Shown here in pieces: positions 26,887-37,041 of a DNA stretch of 64,000 nt; within the stretch, counting starts at the first letter, position 1; the number at the start of each line of letters is the position of its first letter. Both the position numbers and the translations under genes were made by a program. The notes under the pieces were generated by a model, which was not told the origin of the DNA, made no database searches, and saw nothing but the letters and a program-made list of their open reading frames with translations. This DNA is from Dictyobacter kobayashii (GTDB taxonomy: Bacteria; Chloroflexota; Ktedonobacteria; Ktedonobacterales; Ktedonobacteraceae), in contig NZ_BIFS01000001.1 in the NCBI RefSeq assembly GCF_003967555.1, positions 930,001 through 994,000 of the forward strand, read 5' to 3'.

Positions 26887-28800
26887 GTGTTACAACATTG
26901 CAAAAAATACGCCATGGCTGGCCTTTCGTTCCTGGTCATTGGAGCGACCCTTTTTTCACTTCAGCTATTTAATGCATCCAAAGCCTCTGCCGCAACCTCG
27001 ATAGTCATCTCACCAGGGCAACAATACCAGACGCTTCAAGGTTGGGGAACGAGCCTCGCCTGGTGGGCCAATATTATCGGTGGCTGGAGCGATAGTCAAC
27101 GGACCTCACTGGCCGATGCTCTCTATGATCCCAACAAAGGTATCGGCCTTAACGTCGTTCGCTACAACTTTGGCGCAGACGGTCCGGGCAACGTCTGCCA
27201 TAATCAGATGGGCGAGGGGAGAAACGTACCTTCCTTTGAACCGACTCAGGGCAATTTCGATTGGACACAGGATGCCAATCAGCTCTGGTTCGCCCAGGCG
27301 GCGCAGGCGCGTGGAGCGAACGTTTTCGAGGGATTTGTCAATTCTCCTCCCGCCTGGATGCTCAACAACAGTTGCACCGCCGGCGGACCCAACGGAGCCG
27401 AGAATCTTAATTCCGCCCACTATAATGACTATGCGAACTATATCGCAACCATCGACCAGCACTTTCATGATAGTTTCGGCATCACGCTGCAAACCGTCGA
27501 TCCATTCAATGAACCCAGTGGTACCTACTGGAACTCAACGGGAACCCAGGAAGGCATGTATGTCTCGACCAGCACCCAGAATACTATCATTCCCCTGCTC
27601 GCCACTGCCTTGAACCAGAACGGCGCCTCAGCCTATACGCAAATCAGTGCCCCGGACGACTTCTCCGTAGGCAACTCGGTCAATGCTTACAATTCATACT
27701 CGAGCAGCACGAAAGCAGACCTGGCCCAATGGAATACCCACACCTATGCCGGCAGTGATAGCGATCGCAATACCGCATACGCCAGCATCGGGCAGACCGA
27801 TAACAAGCGGCTCTGGATGTCCGAATGGGGTGCCTATTCGCAAGGCTCAGATATCAATGCGGCGCTCGCGCTTTCAAACGAGGTCCTTGATGATGAGCAA
27901 CATCTGCATCCCAGCGCCTGGGTTGCCTGGCAGGCGGTCAACGAGGGAGGGGCTGGCGCGAACGGACAGGATGTGTGGGGGCTGGCATTACGCGATGGCA
28001 ACAACAATATCTCGTATCCGGCTCGCTACTACGCAATGGGTAACTACAGTAAATTCGTCCGTCCAGGCTCTATCATGATCGGTAACAACGATGCCAGCAC
28101 ATTTACCGCATTGAATCCCGGCAGCAATTCGTTAACCATCGTCGCTACCAACAATAGTAGCAGCGACAGCAGCGTCTCGTATGATCTCTCCGCCTTCACC
28201 AGCGTTGGTAGTTCGGCGACCCCCTATCAAACCACGGCCAGCGAGAATTTGCAGCAACTCTCAGCGCTCTCTATCTCCAACAACACACTCAGCACCACCT
28301 TGCCGGCCCAATCGATCACTACCTTCGTTATTCCCAACACCACCTATAACGGAGGAACCGGTGGAGGTGGTGGCACAACAGCGACCTACAAACTAGTCAA
28401 CCGCAACAGTGGCAAAGTGGCTGATGTGAACCTGGCATCAACAGACGATGGCGCGCCGATCATCCAGTTCCATGATAATGGTGGCGCCAATCAACACTGG
28501 AATATGGTTTCTGTAGGAAATGGCTACTATAAGTTCGTCAACGTCGGGAGTGGCAAGGTCCTCGAAGTCAGCGGCCAGTCAACGGCGGATGGAGGAGGAG
28601 TGGACCAGTACACTGATAATGGTGGAACGAATCAGCAGTGGAGCCTGGTCGACGTAGGCGGTGGCTACGACGAAATCGTTAATCGCAACAGTGGTAAAGT
28701 GCTTGATGTTAATGGCCAATCGACCAGTGATGGCGCGACCATCCAACAATGGAGCTATTGGGGTGGCGCCAATCAACAATGGCAACTGGTACAAGTATAA
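26887..28800 (+). CDS. Secreted GH30-family glycosidase with ricin-type lectin domain
   Basis: About 637 residues from a GTG at 26887, chosen because AAGGAG lies eight bases upstream; ATGs at 26839 and 26857 lack such a site. A signal peptide (YAMAGLSFLVIGATLFSLQLF) leads to a GH30 (endo-1,6-galactanase-like) barrel starting QTLQGWGTSLAWWANIIGGW. The acid/base Glu is in VDPFNEPSGTYW (codon 27511) and the nucleophile in WMSEWGAY (codon 27823). A beta domain and a Gly-rich linker (NGGTGGGGGT) lead to a three-fold QxW-type lectin domain (NRNSGKV repeated, NQQW). A role in galactan or related polysaccharide breakdown fits the adjacent ABC genes. Confidence 0.88.
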   Translation: MLQHCKKYAMAGLSFLVIGATLFSLQLFNASKASAATSIVISPGQQYQTLQGWGTSLAWWANIIGGWSDSQRTSLADALYDPNKGIGLNVVRYNFGADGPGNVCHNQMGEGRNVPSFEPTQGNFDWTQDANQLWFAQAAQARGANVFEGFVNSPPAWMLNNSCTAGGPNGAENLNSAHYNDYANYIATIDQHFHDSFGITLQTVDPFNEPSGTYWNSTGTQEGMYVSTSTQNTIIPLLATALNQNGASAYTQISAPDDFSVGNSVNAYNSYSSSTKADLAQWNTHTYAGSDSDRNTAYASIGQTDNKRLWMSEWGAYSQGSDINAALALSNEVLDDEQHLHPSAWVAWQAVNEGGAGANGQDVWGLALRDGNNNISYPARYYAMGNYSKFVRPGSIMIGNNDASTFTALNPGSNSLTIVATNNSSSDSSVSYDLSAFTSVGSSATPYQTTASENLQQLSALSISNNTLSTTLPAQSITTFVIPNTTYNGGTGGGGGTTATYKLVNRNSGKVADVNLASTDDGAPIIQFHDNGGANQHWNMVSVGNGYYKFVNVGSGKVLEVSGQSTADGGGVDQYTDNGGTNQQWSLVDVGGGYDEIVNRNSGKVLDVNGQSTSDGATIQQWSYWGGANQQWQLVQV

Positions 28801-28840
28801 CCTTCTTCCATAGAAACATCAGATAGTACAATCAAGTACA

Positions 28841-28874
28841 ATCAGCCCTTATGGTCGATACTGTAAGGGCTGAT
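28841..28874. terminator. Hairpin terminator between convergent genes
   Basis: Eleven-base arms (ATCAGCCCTTA and complement) with a 12-base loop separate the GH30 gene and the minus-strand permease gene. Confidence 0.6.
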
Positions 28875-28915
28875 CCTCACCCATGCAATGAGTCCCAGAA
28901 GGCCCATATGACAAG

Positions 28916-29842
28916 TTATGCCTTGAGGGCACCGGATAAAGCCCCCGATATAAAGTAGCGCTGAAGAAAAATAAAGAGCACAATCAATGGTGCTGCAACA
29001 ATCACTGTCGCCGCTGCCAACGTAACCCAGTCATTAGTATAGAGACCAAAAAACGAGAATAGGCCCAGAGAAATGGGAGAATACGAGGGATTAGAGAGAT
29101 AGATTGTTGGACCAATGATGTCGTTCCACACATCAATAGCGTGCAACAGGAGCGCAGTCACAAGAATAGGTCTGGACAAGGGAATAATAATCGTCAAAAC
29201 ATAGCGAACATAACCACAGCCATCGATGGTTGCTGCTTCATCCAGTTCCTTTGGAATTGACTTGAGGTAACCGGCAATCAAAAATGGACCCAGACCTAGA
29301 TTGGAAGCCACAAGGATATAGCCGATTTGCGTATCGTAGAGTCCCAGATGCAAAATGAGCTGAAATTGAGGGATAAGCGCCGATGGTAAGAACAATGAAA
29401 TAACAAAGAGCGTATACCAGAAGCGACTAGCTTTTACATATCCACGCGCTATAGGAAATGCGATAAAAAGCGAAAAAAGCACCGAAACACCTGTTGCAAC
29501 GATGGTATAAAAGACGGTATTGAAGAAATAGGCGCCAAAATTTCCCTCATTCCAGGCATTTACATAATTGACCCAGGCAACCGTTTTTGTCACACCGGTC
29601 GGATTCTGAAAGTAATCACTCAATGTCTTAAATGAGATATTCACCAGGTATGCCAGAGGGAAGAGATACAGCACCGTGGCAAGCAAGATGATAGCATAGC
29701 TTCCAACAGTCAACACCGATAGACGATGCTTTTGCATCGAGTCAGGCCTGACATAGCGTTTACTCCGTTGAGAGATTGCTACAGGTACATCCACTGCCTG
29801 ATCATCTCTAGTGGCAGTCGATTTGGATAGATAGTTATTCAT
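28916..29842 (-). CDS. Carbohydrate ABC transporter permease (MalG type)
   Basis: A 308-residue inner-membrane permease of the CUT1 family with six helices. The cytoplasmic EAA loop reads DEAATIDGCGYVRYVLTIIIPLSRP, which docks on the ATPase. An extended N-terminus of about 45 residues precedes the first helix. Its start overlaps the stop of the upstream MalF-type gene by four bases, a sign of coupled translation. No ATPase gene is present; as in many CUT1 systems, a shared MsmX-like ATPase elsewhere probably serves. Confidence 0.9.
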   Translation of the reverse strand: MNNYLSKSTATRDDQAVDVPVAISQRSKRYVRPDSMQKHRLSVLTVGSYAIILLATVLYLFPLAYLVNISFKTLSDYFQNPTGVTKTVAWVNYVNAWNEGNFGAYFFNTVFYTIVATGVSVLFSLFIAFPIARGYVKASRFWYTLFVISLFLPSALIPQFQLILHLGLYDTQIGYILVASNLGLGPFLIAGYLKSIPKELDEAATIDGCGYVRYVLTIIIPLSRPILVTALLLHAIDVWNDIIGPTIYLSNPSYSPISLGLFSFFGLYTNDWVTLAAATVIVAAPLIVLFIFLQRYFISGALSGALKA

Positions 29843-30741
29843 AGTTGAACCTCTCTACGGCGCAGGTATATCTGGGCAATAAGCGCAATGATCAAAACCA
29901 GAAGAAATTGCAGCACAGCTAGCGCTGAAGCATATCCCTGGCGCATCCCCTGGGAAAATGCAGAACTGAAAATTTGTAAGCTTAGCACACTAGTGTTGAA
30001 ACCACCTACATTGCCATTGCCACCACCAGTGAGTACATAGATTAATTGATAACTTTGCAAAGAACTGATAATGGATAACAAAACATTGATGGTGACAAAC
30101 GATGCGAGCAAGGGGAAGGTCACAAGCCAGAAAACCTGCCAGGGGCGTCCACCATCAATACGTGCAGCCTCAATCAGTTCAGCCGGAATGGTCTGTACTC
30201 CCGCCAGGTAAATCACCATTGCAAATCCAACTGATGACCAGATTTGGACGAAGATGACAAGTGGGAATGCCAGGTTAAAAGAGCCCAACAAGGGGGAGTT
30301 TTGGTTCAAAAGATGCAAAAATTGCTCAACAGGACCATTGATGGGGTTGAATATAATGGTCCATACCAGTCCAATGACCGTTACACCAAGCACGGTTGGC
30401 AAAAAGATAAGGGTGCGAAAAAAAGTGGACCCTTTGATTTTCTGATTGAGCAGTACTGCCAGGAAAAGCGCAACACCATTCTGTATCAGCGTAACGGAAA
30501 TACAGAAAATGATTGTACGCTGGAAGGCAGCCAGATTATCACGCGCATTGCTTCCAAAGAGATATTCACTATAATTAGCCAGGCCTATAAAATGCCAGGG
30601 CGTGTTGGGCGTACCTGAAATGTCAGTAAACGAAAACACTGTTGTGGCGAGCGAGGGGCCAAGCGTAATCACCACGTAAAGCAATAATCCAGGGAGGAAG
30701 CATAGATATGGAACAGCTCTGGACCAACCTTTACCATACAT
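29839..30741 (-). CDS. Carbohydrate ABC transporter permease (MalF type)
   Basis: A 300-residue partner permease with six helices and the EAA motif AELIEAARIDGGRPWQVFWLVTFPLL. It lies between the binding-protein gene and the MalG-type gene, in the usual order of CUT1 operons. About 170 bases separate it from the end of the binding-protein reading frame. Confidence 0.9.
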   Translation of the reverse strand: MYGKGWSRAVPYLCFLPGLLLYVVITLGPSLATTVFSFTDISGTPNTPWHFIGLANYSEYLFGSNARDNLAAFQRTIIFCISVTLIQNGVALFLAVLLNQKIKGSTFFRTLIFLPTVLGVTVIGLVWTIIFNPINGPVEQFLHLLNQNSPLLGSFNLAFPLVIFVQIWSSVGFAMVIYLAGVQTIPAELIEAARIDGGRPWQVFWLVTFPLLASFVTINVLLSIISSLQSYQLIYVLTGGGNGNVGGFNTSVLSLQIFSSAFSQGMRQGYASALAVLQFLLVLIIALIAQIYLRRREVQL

Positions 30742-30910
30742 TCTGTGTTCCTTTCTATATATGATTCAACCACGTAAAGCGGTATGAACAAAAAAATGCA
30801 GAGGATGTTGCACGCATACACCAGGCAGGCACGGTGCAAATCGACGAGATGGTCTCATTGCATGCATCAGCACGCAACGAAACCTTCATCTCATATCTTA
30901 CCTGGATGTA

Positions 30911-32281
30911 CTATTTTTTCTGTAGTGCAGCCGCCCAATCTGACTCTGCTTTTTGTGCCAGTTCCTGCGCTCCTGCGATGTTACCGGCTGGAGAGAGAAG
31001 TGATAGGTTTGGATAGACGCCAACGGCATATTGGCCAACGTTGCTAGGTTGGATTGAGATTTGGTCCCAGGCGACCTGGAAGTCAGCAATATAAGGCTTC
31101 AGTTCAGCACTTAGCGGTACATTCACCGAGACATCTTGAACCGGTAAGATGCCATTAGTGCCGGCAAATGTTGCATAATTCTGATGATCAGAGAAAAACT
31201 GGAGCCCATTTCAAAGCTGCATCCTGGTTCTTAGAGTGCGCAGCGATATACCATTCATCAGCATATTTTCCTTGTAGGTGTAAATTATCACTGGCAGTAT
31301 CGCTCAGAGGTGTGGGAAAGTAACCCAGTTGTATGCCAGGATTTGTCGACAACGCTGTTGGGGCATCCCATGAGCCTGTTAATAGCATTGCGGTCTGCCC
31401 ACTGGCAAAGCGACCAAGTGCCGCAGAGCTATCTTCACCAGTAAAGTTGGTTTCCATATAGCTCAAAAACTTCTGCGCATGCTGTAGCAACAGTACCATC
31501 TTCGGATCAGTAAATTTCACTGAGCCGGTCCACAAGCCCTTAAGTGTCGCCATTTGATCGGGTTGATAACCTGCCATAATGCTGTAGGCCATCAAGTTCA
31601 CCGGCCATGCTTCTTTCGCGCCAGTAGTAATTACACTTACGCCATGGGATTTCAGTACATCAGCCACATGCACAAAGTCACTGTACGTTTTAGGTACCTG
31701 CAAATTATACTTTGAAAAAATATCTTTGTTGTACATAATGCCCGTATACGCTACCAGGCCACTGGGCACCGAGTATACTTTCCCATTGTACGTCGAGGCA
31801 TTCTTGATGGCCGATGCATAAAAGTTATTCAAGAAAGGCTGACCAGAAAGATCCTTAATCAGACCAGCATCTACCCATTGTTGCCAGGTTGGTTTTGCGG
31901 CACTGGGTGTCCACGATTGAGGCGTTGTAGTGAACCCCCCTCGGTAGACAAGATATCTACATCATTTGCCTGCAAGCGAGTAGGCGCCAGCTGCGAATCG
32001 TACGTGTCCGAACTAACGATTGTTGGTTGCACTGTAATATTAGGATACTTCTGGTGGAATGCATTGTCCAGTTTGGTCAATGCTTTGACGGTTGCCGGGT
32101 TGTTCCAGGTAATAAGCTTTAAGGTAATATTCGGTTGACTCCCAGTAGTTGAGCCTCCACAGGCCGAAAGCAACACCACCAGAAGCAACATAGAAACAGA
32201 AACAAAGGACAACCAGCGCCCACAAGTGCGAGTATGAGTTGATGCATCCTGCGCATTCAACTCGGAAGAAGTGTACCACAT
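30911..32281 (-). pseudogene. Carbohydrate ABC transporter binding lipoprotein, frameshifted twice
   Basis: The ATG at 32281 begins a lipoprotein signal (LLLVVLLSACGGS; lipobox LSAC). The frame runs to about 31935 (VDILSTEG), where a C run of six (31935-31940) appears one base too long. It resumes as TTPQSWTPSAAKPTWQQWVDAG...SGQPFLNNFYASAI and runs to about 31205, where GGG for GG breaks it again. It then ends as FFSDHQNYATFAG...KAESDWAAALQKK at 30911. Joined, the parts give a normal solute-binding protein of about 455 residues. Both breaks are single G/C insertions, so a base-calling error is possible. If real, uptake through the two intact permeases would lack its receptor. Confidence 0.8.
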
Positions 32282-32495
32282 TGTTGCTCTTCTCCTGACT
32301 GATACACGAGAGAAGCACCAGGAAAAAGAAGCCAACCTAACATTCCTGAGAAAATGGCAGTTGCTTCCTGGTTCTCTTGCTATCAATCCTTAAATAAAAA
32401 AAGCTGTTACAAAACAATAAATACGCGGGTAAAGTATCAACATAGCGACAGTGACCTGAAAGGCTATGAACAAAATATAAACAATAATTTCCTAA

Positions 32496-32505
32496 TTGTC
32501 AACAA
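32496..32505. promoter_or_regulatory. Candidate operator upstream of the ABC operon
   Basis: TTGTCAACAA, inside a 16-base palindrome (32493-32508), lies about 215 bases before the binding-protein start. It matches the pattern TTGTYANCAA shared with three other sites near this locus. Binding by the GntR/LacI regulator at 37042-38157 is inferred. Confidence 0.4.
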
Positions 32506-32708
32506 TTAATTTTATGATCAGTTAGGCATTACATTTTTACAGACCCAACTCGTCATCCTTTACCTCCGTTCAAATACTCATCGATATCGTTAAGCTCCTA
32601 GAGCCAGTACAGCAGAGTAGATAGGCACAAAAGCAGGATCCGAGCAGAGTTTATCATCGGCACTATTGACAACGCAAAACCTGATATGATACATATGTAT
32701 CAGCTAAA

Positions 32709-32718
32709 TTGTTAGCAA
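32709..32718. promoter_or_regulatory. Candidate operator upstream of the GH93-like gene
   Basis: TTGTTAGCAA sits in an imperfect palindrome (AAATTG-TTAG-CAATTT, 32706-32721), about 190 bases before the GH93-like start. A second palindrome (TGATACATATGTATCA, 32687-32702) is next to it. Confidence 0.4.
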
Positions 32719-32903
32719 TTTATGAATATTTACCGTCAATTGAATTCATGCCTCATAGCAACAGGAGGTGTAGAAACGCTATTTTGCTGTCGCAACCAGT
32801 ATTTGACATGCAACAGCTTTTTCATGACGTGAATAGCAGTACAGCTATGATGGTTGTACTCCTTTGCTCATCAAAGATTATCCTTGATGAAGGAGAAACC
32901 ACA

Positions 32904-34622
32904 ATGATGGTGAAATCTCATTGGTCAATGTTGAGTCAGCTGGCTCTGGTATGTGCACTCACCCTCAGTTTTTTTGCCCTTCGGGCTGCTTATGAAGTAT
33001 CGCCAATTCATGCTGCGAGTGGGACTGCTGTTGGAACTAGCCTGACGGACTATCCACGTGTTATTCGCCTGGCGCATAGTAATAACTCGAGCTTACCAAA
33101 CGGAACCTTAATTGCGTCAGCTGATACCAACAATGGTCAGGCCTTCCCTGTCTATACAAGCATTAATGGTGGCAGTAGTTGGAACTATCTCAGTACGGTC
33201 AGCCCTGCCGATGCCTCCGCAGGCAACTGCTGTGTCGCACTCTTCGAGGTACCTCAGCAGACGGGATCATTGAGCGCCGGGACCCTGCTACTGGCCGGAA
33301 CTATTGGCACTGGCCTTTCCATTGGTATCTGGTATAGTACAGATCAAGGCAATTCCTGGAATTTTCTGAGCTACGTCGCGACTGGTGGGCAAGGGAGCGG
33401 AAAAGGTCTGTGGGAGCCAGATCTCGCAATAGATAATAATGGGAACCTGATATGCTATTTCTCAGATGAGCGCCATCAAGGCGATGGCTATAATCAATTA
33501 CTTGGACATGTCATATCGACAGATGGTGGCCAGACCTGGGGATCTGAAGTATACGATGTCGCGGTCAATGACAATAATACTCGTCCCGGCATGGCCAGCG
33601 TTGTGAAACTACCTGACGGCTCATACATAATGGCATATGAGGTGTGTGGGAATCCTGGTTGCTCGGTTCATGTACGAACGTCCTCTGATGGAGACAACTG
33701 GGGAAATGCATCTAATCTTGGTTCTATACCCCAGGCAAGTGATGGTAGCTATTTCACCAGCACGACCGGCCTGGTCTGGAGTCCTGGGGGCGGACCAAAT
33801 GGTGAATTAATCCTCGTTGGCAAATACCTTAGTAACAGTCCCAATGGAGGAAGTGGTTCGACGCTCTTGACAACCACCGACTTCAGCGGCACCGGAACCT
33901 GGTACAAAATGACAGCTCCATTCAATGTCAATATACCAAATAGCGGCGATCATTGTGCCAACTACTCGTCCTCCCTCTTACCTTCTAGCGACGGCAGTAG
34001 CTTGCTTGAGTTGGCAGGTCAGTTAACAGCAGATAATAACTGTCAGATTGTTGCAGGTTCGGCCAATGCGGGAGTGCTACCATATAACGATCCCTTCTCC
34101 AGTGGCACTGACGCAGGTTGGGTAACCTATGGTGGAAACTGGTCGGTCTCTAATGGCGTCTATAGCGATACCTCATACAGTGGTCAGGGAGACAAAGCTG
34201 TCGTTGGTTCCACTGCATGGAGTAACTATACATTGTCTGGTGATGTACAACTCACCGCCAACGATGATGATGCTGGTTTCATAGTTCGCGTCACAGATCC
34301 CTCAACCGGCATTGATGCGCTAAGCGGCTATGTCGTTGGCATCAGCAGTGGAGGCTTCTATCTGGGACGTGAGAGCAACGGCAGTTGGACAACGCTGGGC
34401 AGTGGAACTATTCCCGGCGGCGTCTCTACCTATACCTGGTATCACCTGAATATTGGTGTACAGGGCTGCACATTGTCAATTGCAGCCTCTGCTGCAGGTT
34501 CGTCCGACCAGGGTACCTTGAATTATACTGACAATGGTTGTTCCTCTACAACCGGTCAGATCGGAATACGCACTCACAGTGGAACGGCAAGCTGGCGCAA
34601 CATTTCTGTGACAGCACAATAA
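32904..34622 (+). CDS. Secreted GH93-like exo-arabinanase/sialidase-fold enzyme
   Basis: About 572 residues from the ATG at 32904 (AAGGAG eight bases upstream); the earlier frame lacks a signal peptide. The signal segment is LALVCALTLSFFALRAAYEV. The catalytic part is a six-bladed sialidase-fold propeller with Asp-box-like turns (SINGGSSW, STDQGNSW, STDGGQTW). It follows the order known in GH93 exo-arabinanases: YPRVIRLAH, GNCCVALFEVP, LWEPDLAIDNNGNL, NNTRPGMASVVKLPDG. The C-terminal 170 residues form a LamG-like jelly roll (SGTDAGWVTYGGNWSVSNGV). Release of arabino-oligosaccharides is the best guess; other exo-activities cannot be excluded. Confidence 0.75.
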   Translation: MMVKSHWSMLSQLALVCALTLSFFALRAAYEVSPIHAASGTAVGTSLTDYPRVIRLAHSNNSSLPNGTLIASADTNNGQAFPVYTSINGGSSWNYLSTVSPADASAGNCCVALFEVPQQTGSLSAGTLLLAGTIGTGLSIGIWYSTDQGNSWNFLSYVATGGQGSGKGLWEPDLAIDNNGNLICYFSDERHQGDGYNQLLGHVISTDGGQTWGSEVYDVAVNDNNTRPGMASVVKLPDGSYIMAYEVCGNPGCSVHVRTSSDGDNWGNASNLGSIPQASDGSYFTSTTGLVWSPGGGPNGELILVGKYLSNSPNGGSGSTLLTTTDFSGTGTWYKMTAPFNVNIPNSGDHCANYSSSLLPSSDGSSLLELAGQLTADNNCQIVAGSANAGVLPYNDPFSSGTDAGWVTYGGNWSVSNGVYSDTSYSGQGDKAVVGSTAWSNYTLSGDVQLTANDDDAGFIVRVTDPSTGIDALSGYVVGISSGGFYLGRESNGSWTTLGSGTIPGGVSTYTWYHLNIGVQGCTLSIAASAAGSSDQGTLNYTDNGCSSTTGQIGIRTHSGTASWRNISVTAQ

Positions 34623-34658
34623 AGGTTAAGCCTGTCCAGAGCGGGCAGGCTTAACCTT
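34622..34658 (+). terminator. Hairpin terminator after the GH93-like gene
   Basis: Thirteen-base arms (AAGGTTAAGCCTG and complement) begin at the stop codon itself. A further ten-base inverted repeat (CCGGGGCACA/TGTGCCCCGG, 34731-34756) lies downstream. Confidence 0.6.
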
Positions 34659-34879
34659 CGGCACTGCCACAAAGACTTCTGGTCATAAGACTCCCCGAAC
34701 TTAAAGCCAGAAAATCAACGCCGGGGCACACTGCGTTCACACGCGATGTGCCCCGGCCTATTTCGGGGCTATATATCGCAAGAAGAGATGAGCGTAACCA
34801 GGGCATACATGCATAAAAATTGCTCAGTGCCATCAGCAAGCGCGACTCACACAAACAGGTTTGAAAGGATCATTGGAGG

Positions 34880-37024
34880 ATGAAGGAATTTGTTGATCCC
34901 TTTATTGGCGTAGATAATTGGGGGAGTTGTCTATGTGGACCCTATCTACCATTGAGCCTGGTCCGGCCAGGACCTGACACCGCTATTCCACATCCACCCA
35001 ATGGATATCAGAGCGGGCAGCCTATCATTCGTTTTAGTCATACTCACGTCAGCGGCACAGGTGGCGAAGGGCGCTACGGCAATATTGGCATCCTCCCTTT
35101 TATCACTGATGTACATACCGCTCAGAAGGGATACATAGCCCAGCAAGAGCAGGCTGGATCTGGCTACTACCATGTAATGTTAGAACCTGCACATATCAAA
35201 GCAGAACTTACTGCCACCTCACATGTTGGTGTTCATCGCTATACATTTCCAGATGGAGCGGAGGCACAGATCTTGCTTGACGCTGGCTCAGTAATTCAAA
35301 CAAGCAGGGAGGACAGTGCGCATTCGATAAGCGGGCACATCGAATGGATTTCGACGACTGAGATTGTTGGGCGAGCCGATCTCCAGGGTGGTTGGGGTCA
35401 TCAGTTTCCTTATTCCATTTACTTCTACGCACACTTCGATCAGGAAGCACTCCAACGTACAGCATACAGCCAGGATGATTCAACACAAAATCTATTTGCG
35501 GTCGGTCCTAATTGCCAGGCACTGGCCTCTTTTGGTCTGGCACACGAGGTCAATCTTTCTGTAGGCATCTCCTATGTCAGTATTGCTAAGGCACGCGCAA
35601 ACGTCGAGCAAGAGGTGGGGCAGAAAAGCTTTTCCCAGATCCATGCAGAAGCTGTAGAAATCTGGGAACACGAGCTTTCTCGCATCTGCGTGAGTGGAGG
35701 AACAGTTGAGCAAAAAACACTTTTTTACACACTCTTTACCCGCTTGCTCTGTATGCCTGGTGACCTGGGGGTGGATGACGAAAACCCTTCCTGGCACTCT
35801 GGTGTACGCCAATTTACGGATTTCTATTGTGTGTGGGATAGCGTTCGCAACGCCAATGCTCTGATCACGCTCTTTCATCCTGATCTAGAGATAGCCTTTC
35901 TGAACGCCCTATTGGATATTGCAGAGCATACTGGCTGGCTACCTGATGCCTGGATCGCAGGTCACAGCGCTAAAATACAAGGTGGTAGCTCTGCTGATAT
36001 TCTATTTTGTGAGGCCGCGCTCAAAGGTTTACAGGGAATTGATTATCAGAAAGCATTGCATTACATGCGCAAAAATAATGAGGTGCAATCTCCAGACCCC
36101 CTTTTCTATGGAAGGTATCTGCAAGACTACTCAACCCTGGGATATGTTTCTACCGATGTGCCACTTAGTAGCGTCTCCAAACATCTCGAATATACCTATC
36201 AAGATTGGTGCATCGGAACACTGGCCATGTATCTGAAACAATATGAGACGGCTCAAGAATACCATACTTATTCCCAGCGCGTATGGAATCTATGGCGTGA
36301 TGACCTCCATACATTTGCCCCCAAAAACCATGATGGTTCCTGGGTAGAACCATTTGATCCAACACATAAACATATATTTCAGTGGCTTGATCCTTATTTT
36401 TATGAGGGTAATAGCTGGCAATGGTCATTTAATGTTCAGCAAGACTTCGCTGGATTGATTGAACGTCATGGAGGAACCGAAGCGTTTATACAACACCTGG
36501 ATACTTTTTTTGAGCTCGGCTATTACGCATCGAAAGAGATTATGCTCCATACTCCCTACCTCTATATTTATGCTGGCCGGCCAGACAAAACAGCTGAACG
36601 TGTATATACACTCCTCCAACAACACTTCCATGCCACACGTGACGGACTCAGCGATAATGAGGATATGGGTTGTCAAAGCGCATGGTATATGTGTAGTAGT
36701 ATGGGACTCTATCCCGTGATGGGACAGGATCTTTATCTGCTTACACCTCCTGCCTTTAAACGTATCAAGATTGCACTGGGAAATGAAGGTAGCCATCTCA
36801 TCATCGAGGCACCTGAAGCTGGCGAAAGGCAACGCTATATTGTAGGGGCGACACTCAATGGCTTGCCACTCCAACGAGCATGGCTGCGCCATCATGAGAT
36901 TGTACATGGAGGCGTGTTACATTTTACACTGGCTGACCAACCTGGCTCATGGGGTGAGCAAGAGATCCCACCCCTACCTCAAATATTTGCCAGATACTCA
37001 AGTACGGCACCACAAACTACATAG
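34880..37024 (+). CDS. GH92-family alpha-mannosidase
   Basis: A 714-residue protein with the calcium-dependent exo-alpha-mannosidase (GH92) layout. It starts VDPFIGVDNWGSCLCGPYLP and continues FSHTHVSGTGGEGRYGNIG, then FYCVWDSVRNANALITLFHP, TGWLPDAWIAGHSAKIQGGSSAD and the catalytic-region SDNEDMGCQSAWYMCSSMG. No signal peptide is present, so it probably acts in the cytoplasm on imported oligosaccharides. Its start has GGAGG upstream. It is on the same strand as the GH93-like gene, with about 250 bases between, and convergent with the GntR/LacI regulator. Confidence 0.9.
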   Translation: MKEFVDPFIGVDNWGSCLCGPYLPLSLVRPGPDTAIPHPPNGYQSGQPIIRFSHTHVSGTGGEGRYGNIGILPFITDVHTAQKGYIAQQEQAGSGYYHVMLEPAHIKAELTATSHVGVHRYTFPDGAEAQILLDAGSVIQTSREDSAHSISGHIEWISTTEIVGRADLQGGWGHQFPYSIYFYAHFDQEALQRTAYSQDDSTQNLFAVGPNCQALASFGLAHEVNLSVGISYVSIAKARANVEQEVGQKSFSQIHAEAVEIWEHELSRICVSGGTVEQKTLFYTLFTRLLCMPGDLGVDDENPSWHSGVRQFTDFYCVWDSVRNANALITLFHPDLEIAFLNALLDIAEHTGWLPDAWIAGHSAKIQGGSSADILFCEAALKGLQGIDYQKALHYMRKNNEVQSPDPLFYGRYLQDYSTLGYVSTDVPLSSVSKHLEYTYQDWCIGTLAMYLKQYETAQEYHTYSQRVWNLWRDDLHTFAPKNHDGSWVEPFDPTHKHIFQWLDPYFYEGNSWQWSFNVQQDFAGLIERHGGTEAFIQHLDTFFELGYYASKEIMLHTPYLYIYAGRPDKTAERVYTLLQQHFHATRDGLSDNEDMGCQSAWYMCSSMGLYPVMGQDLYLLTPPAFKRIKIALGNEGSHLIIEAPEAGERQRYIVGATLNGLPLQRAWLRHHEIVHGGVLHFTLADQPGSWGEQEIPPLPQIFARYSSTAPQTT

Positions 37025-37041
37025 GGAGGCGTTGCATAACC

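Noticed and set aside
32687..32702. TGATACATATGTATCA as the main regulator site
   Set aside because: It is a perfect palindrome but occurs only once near the locus, while TTGTYANCAA occurs four times.
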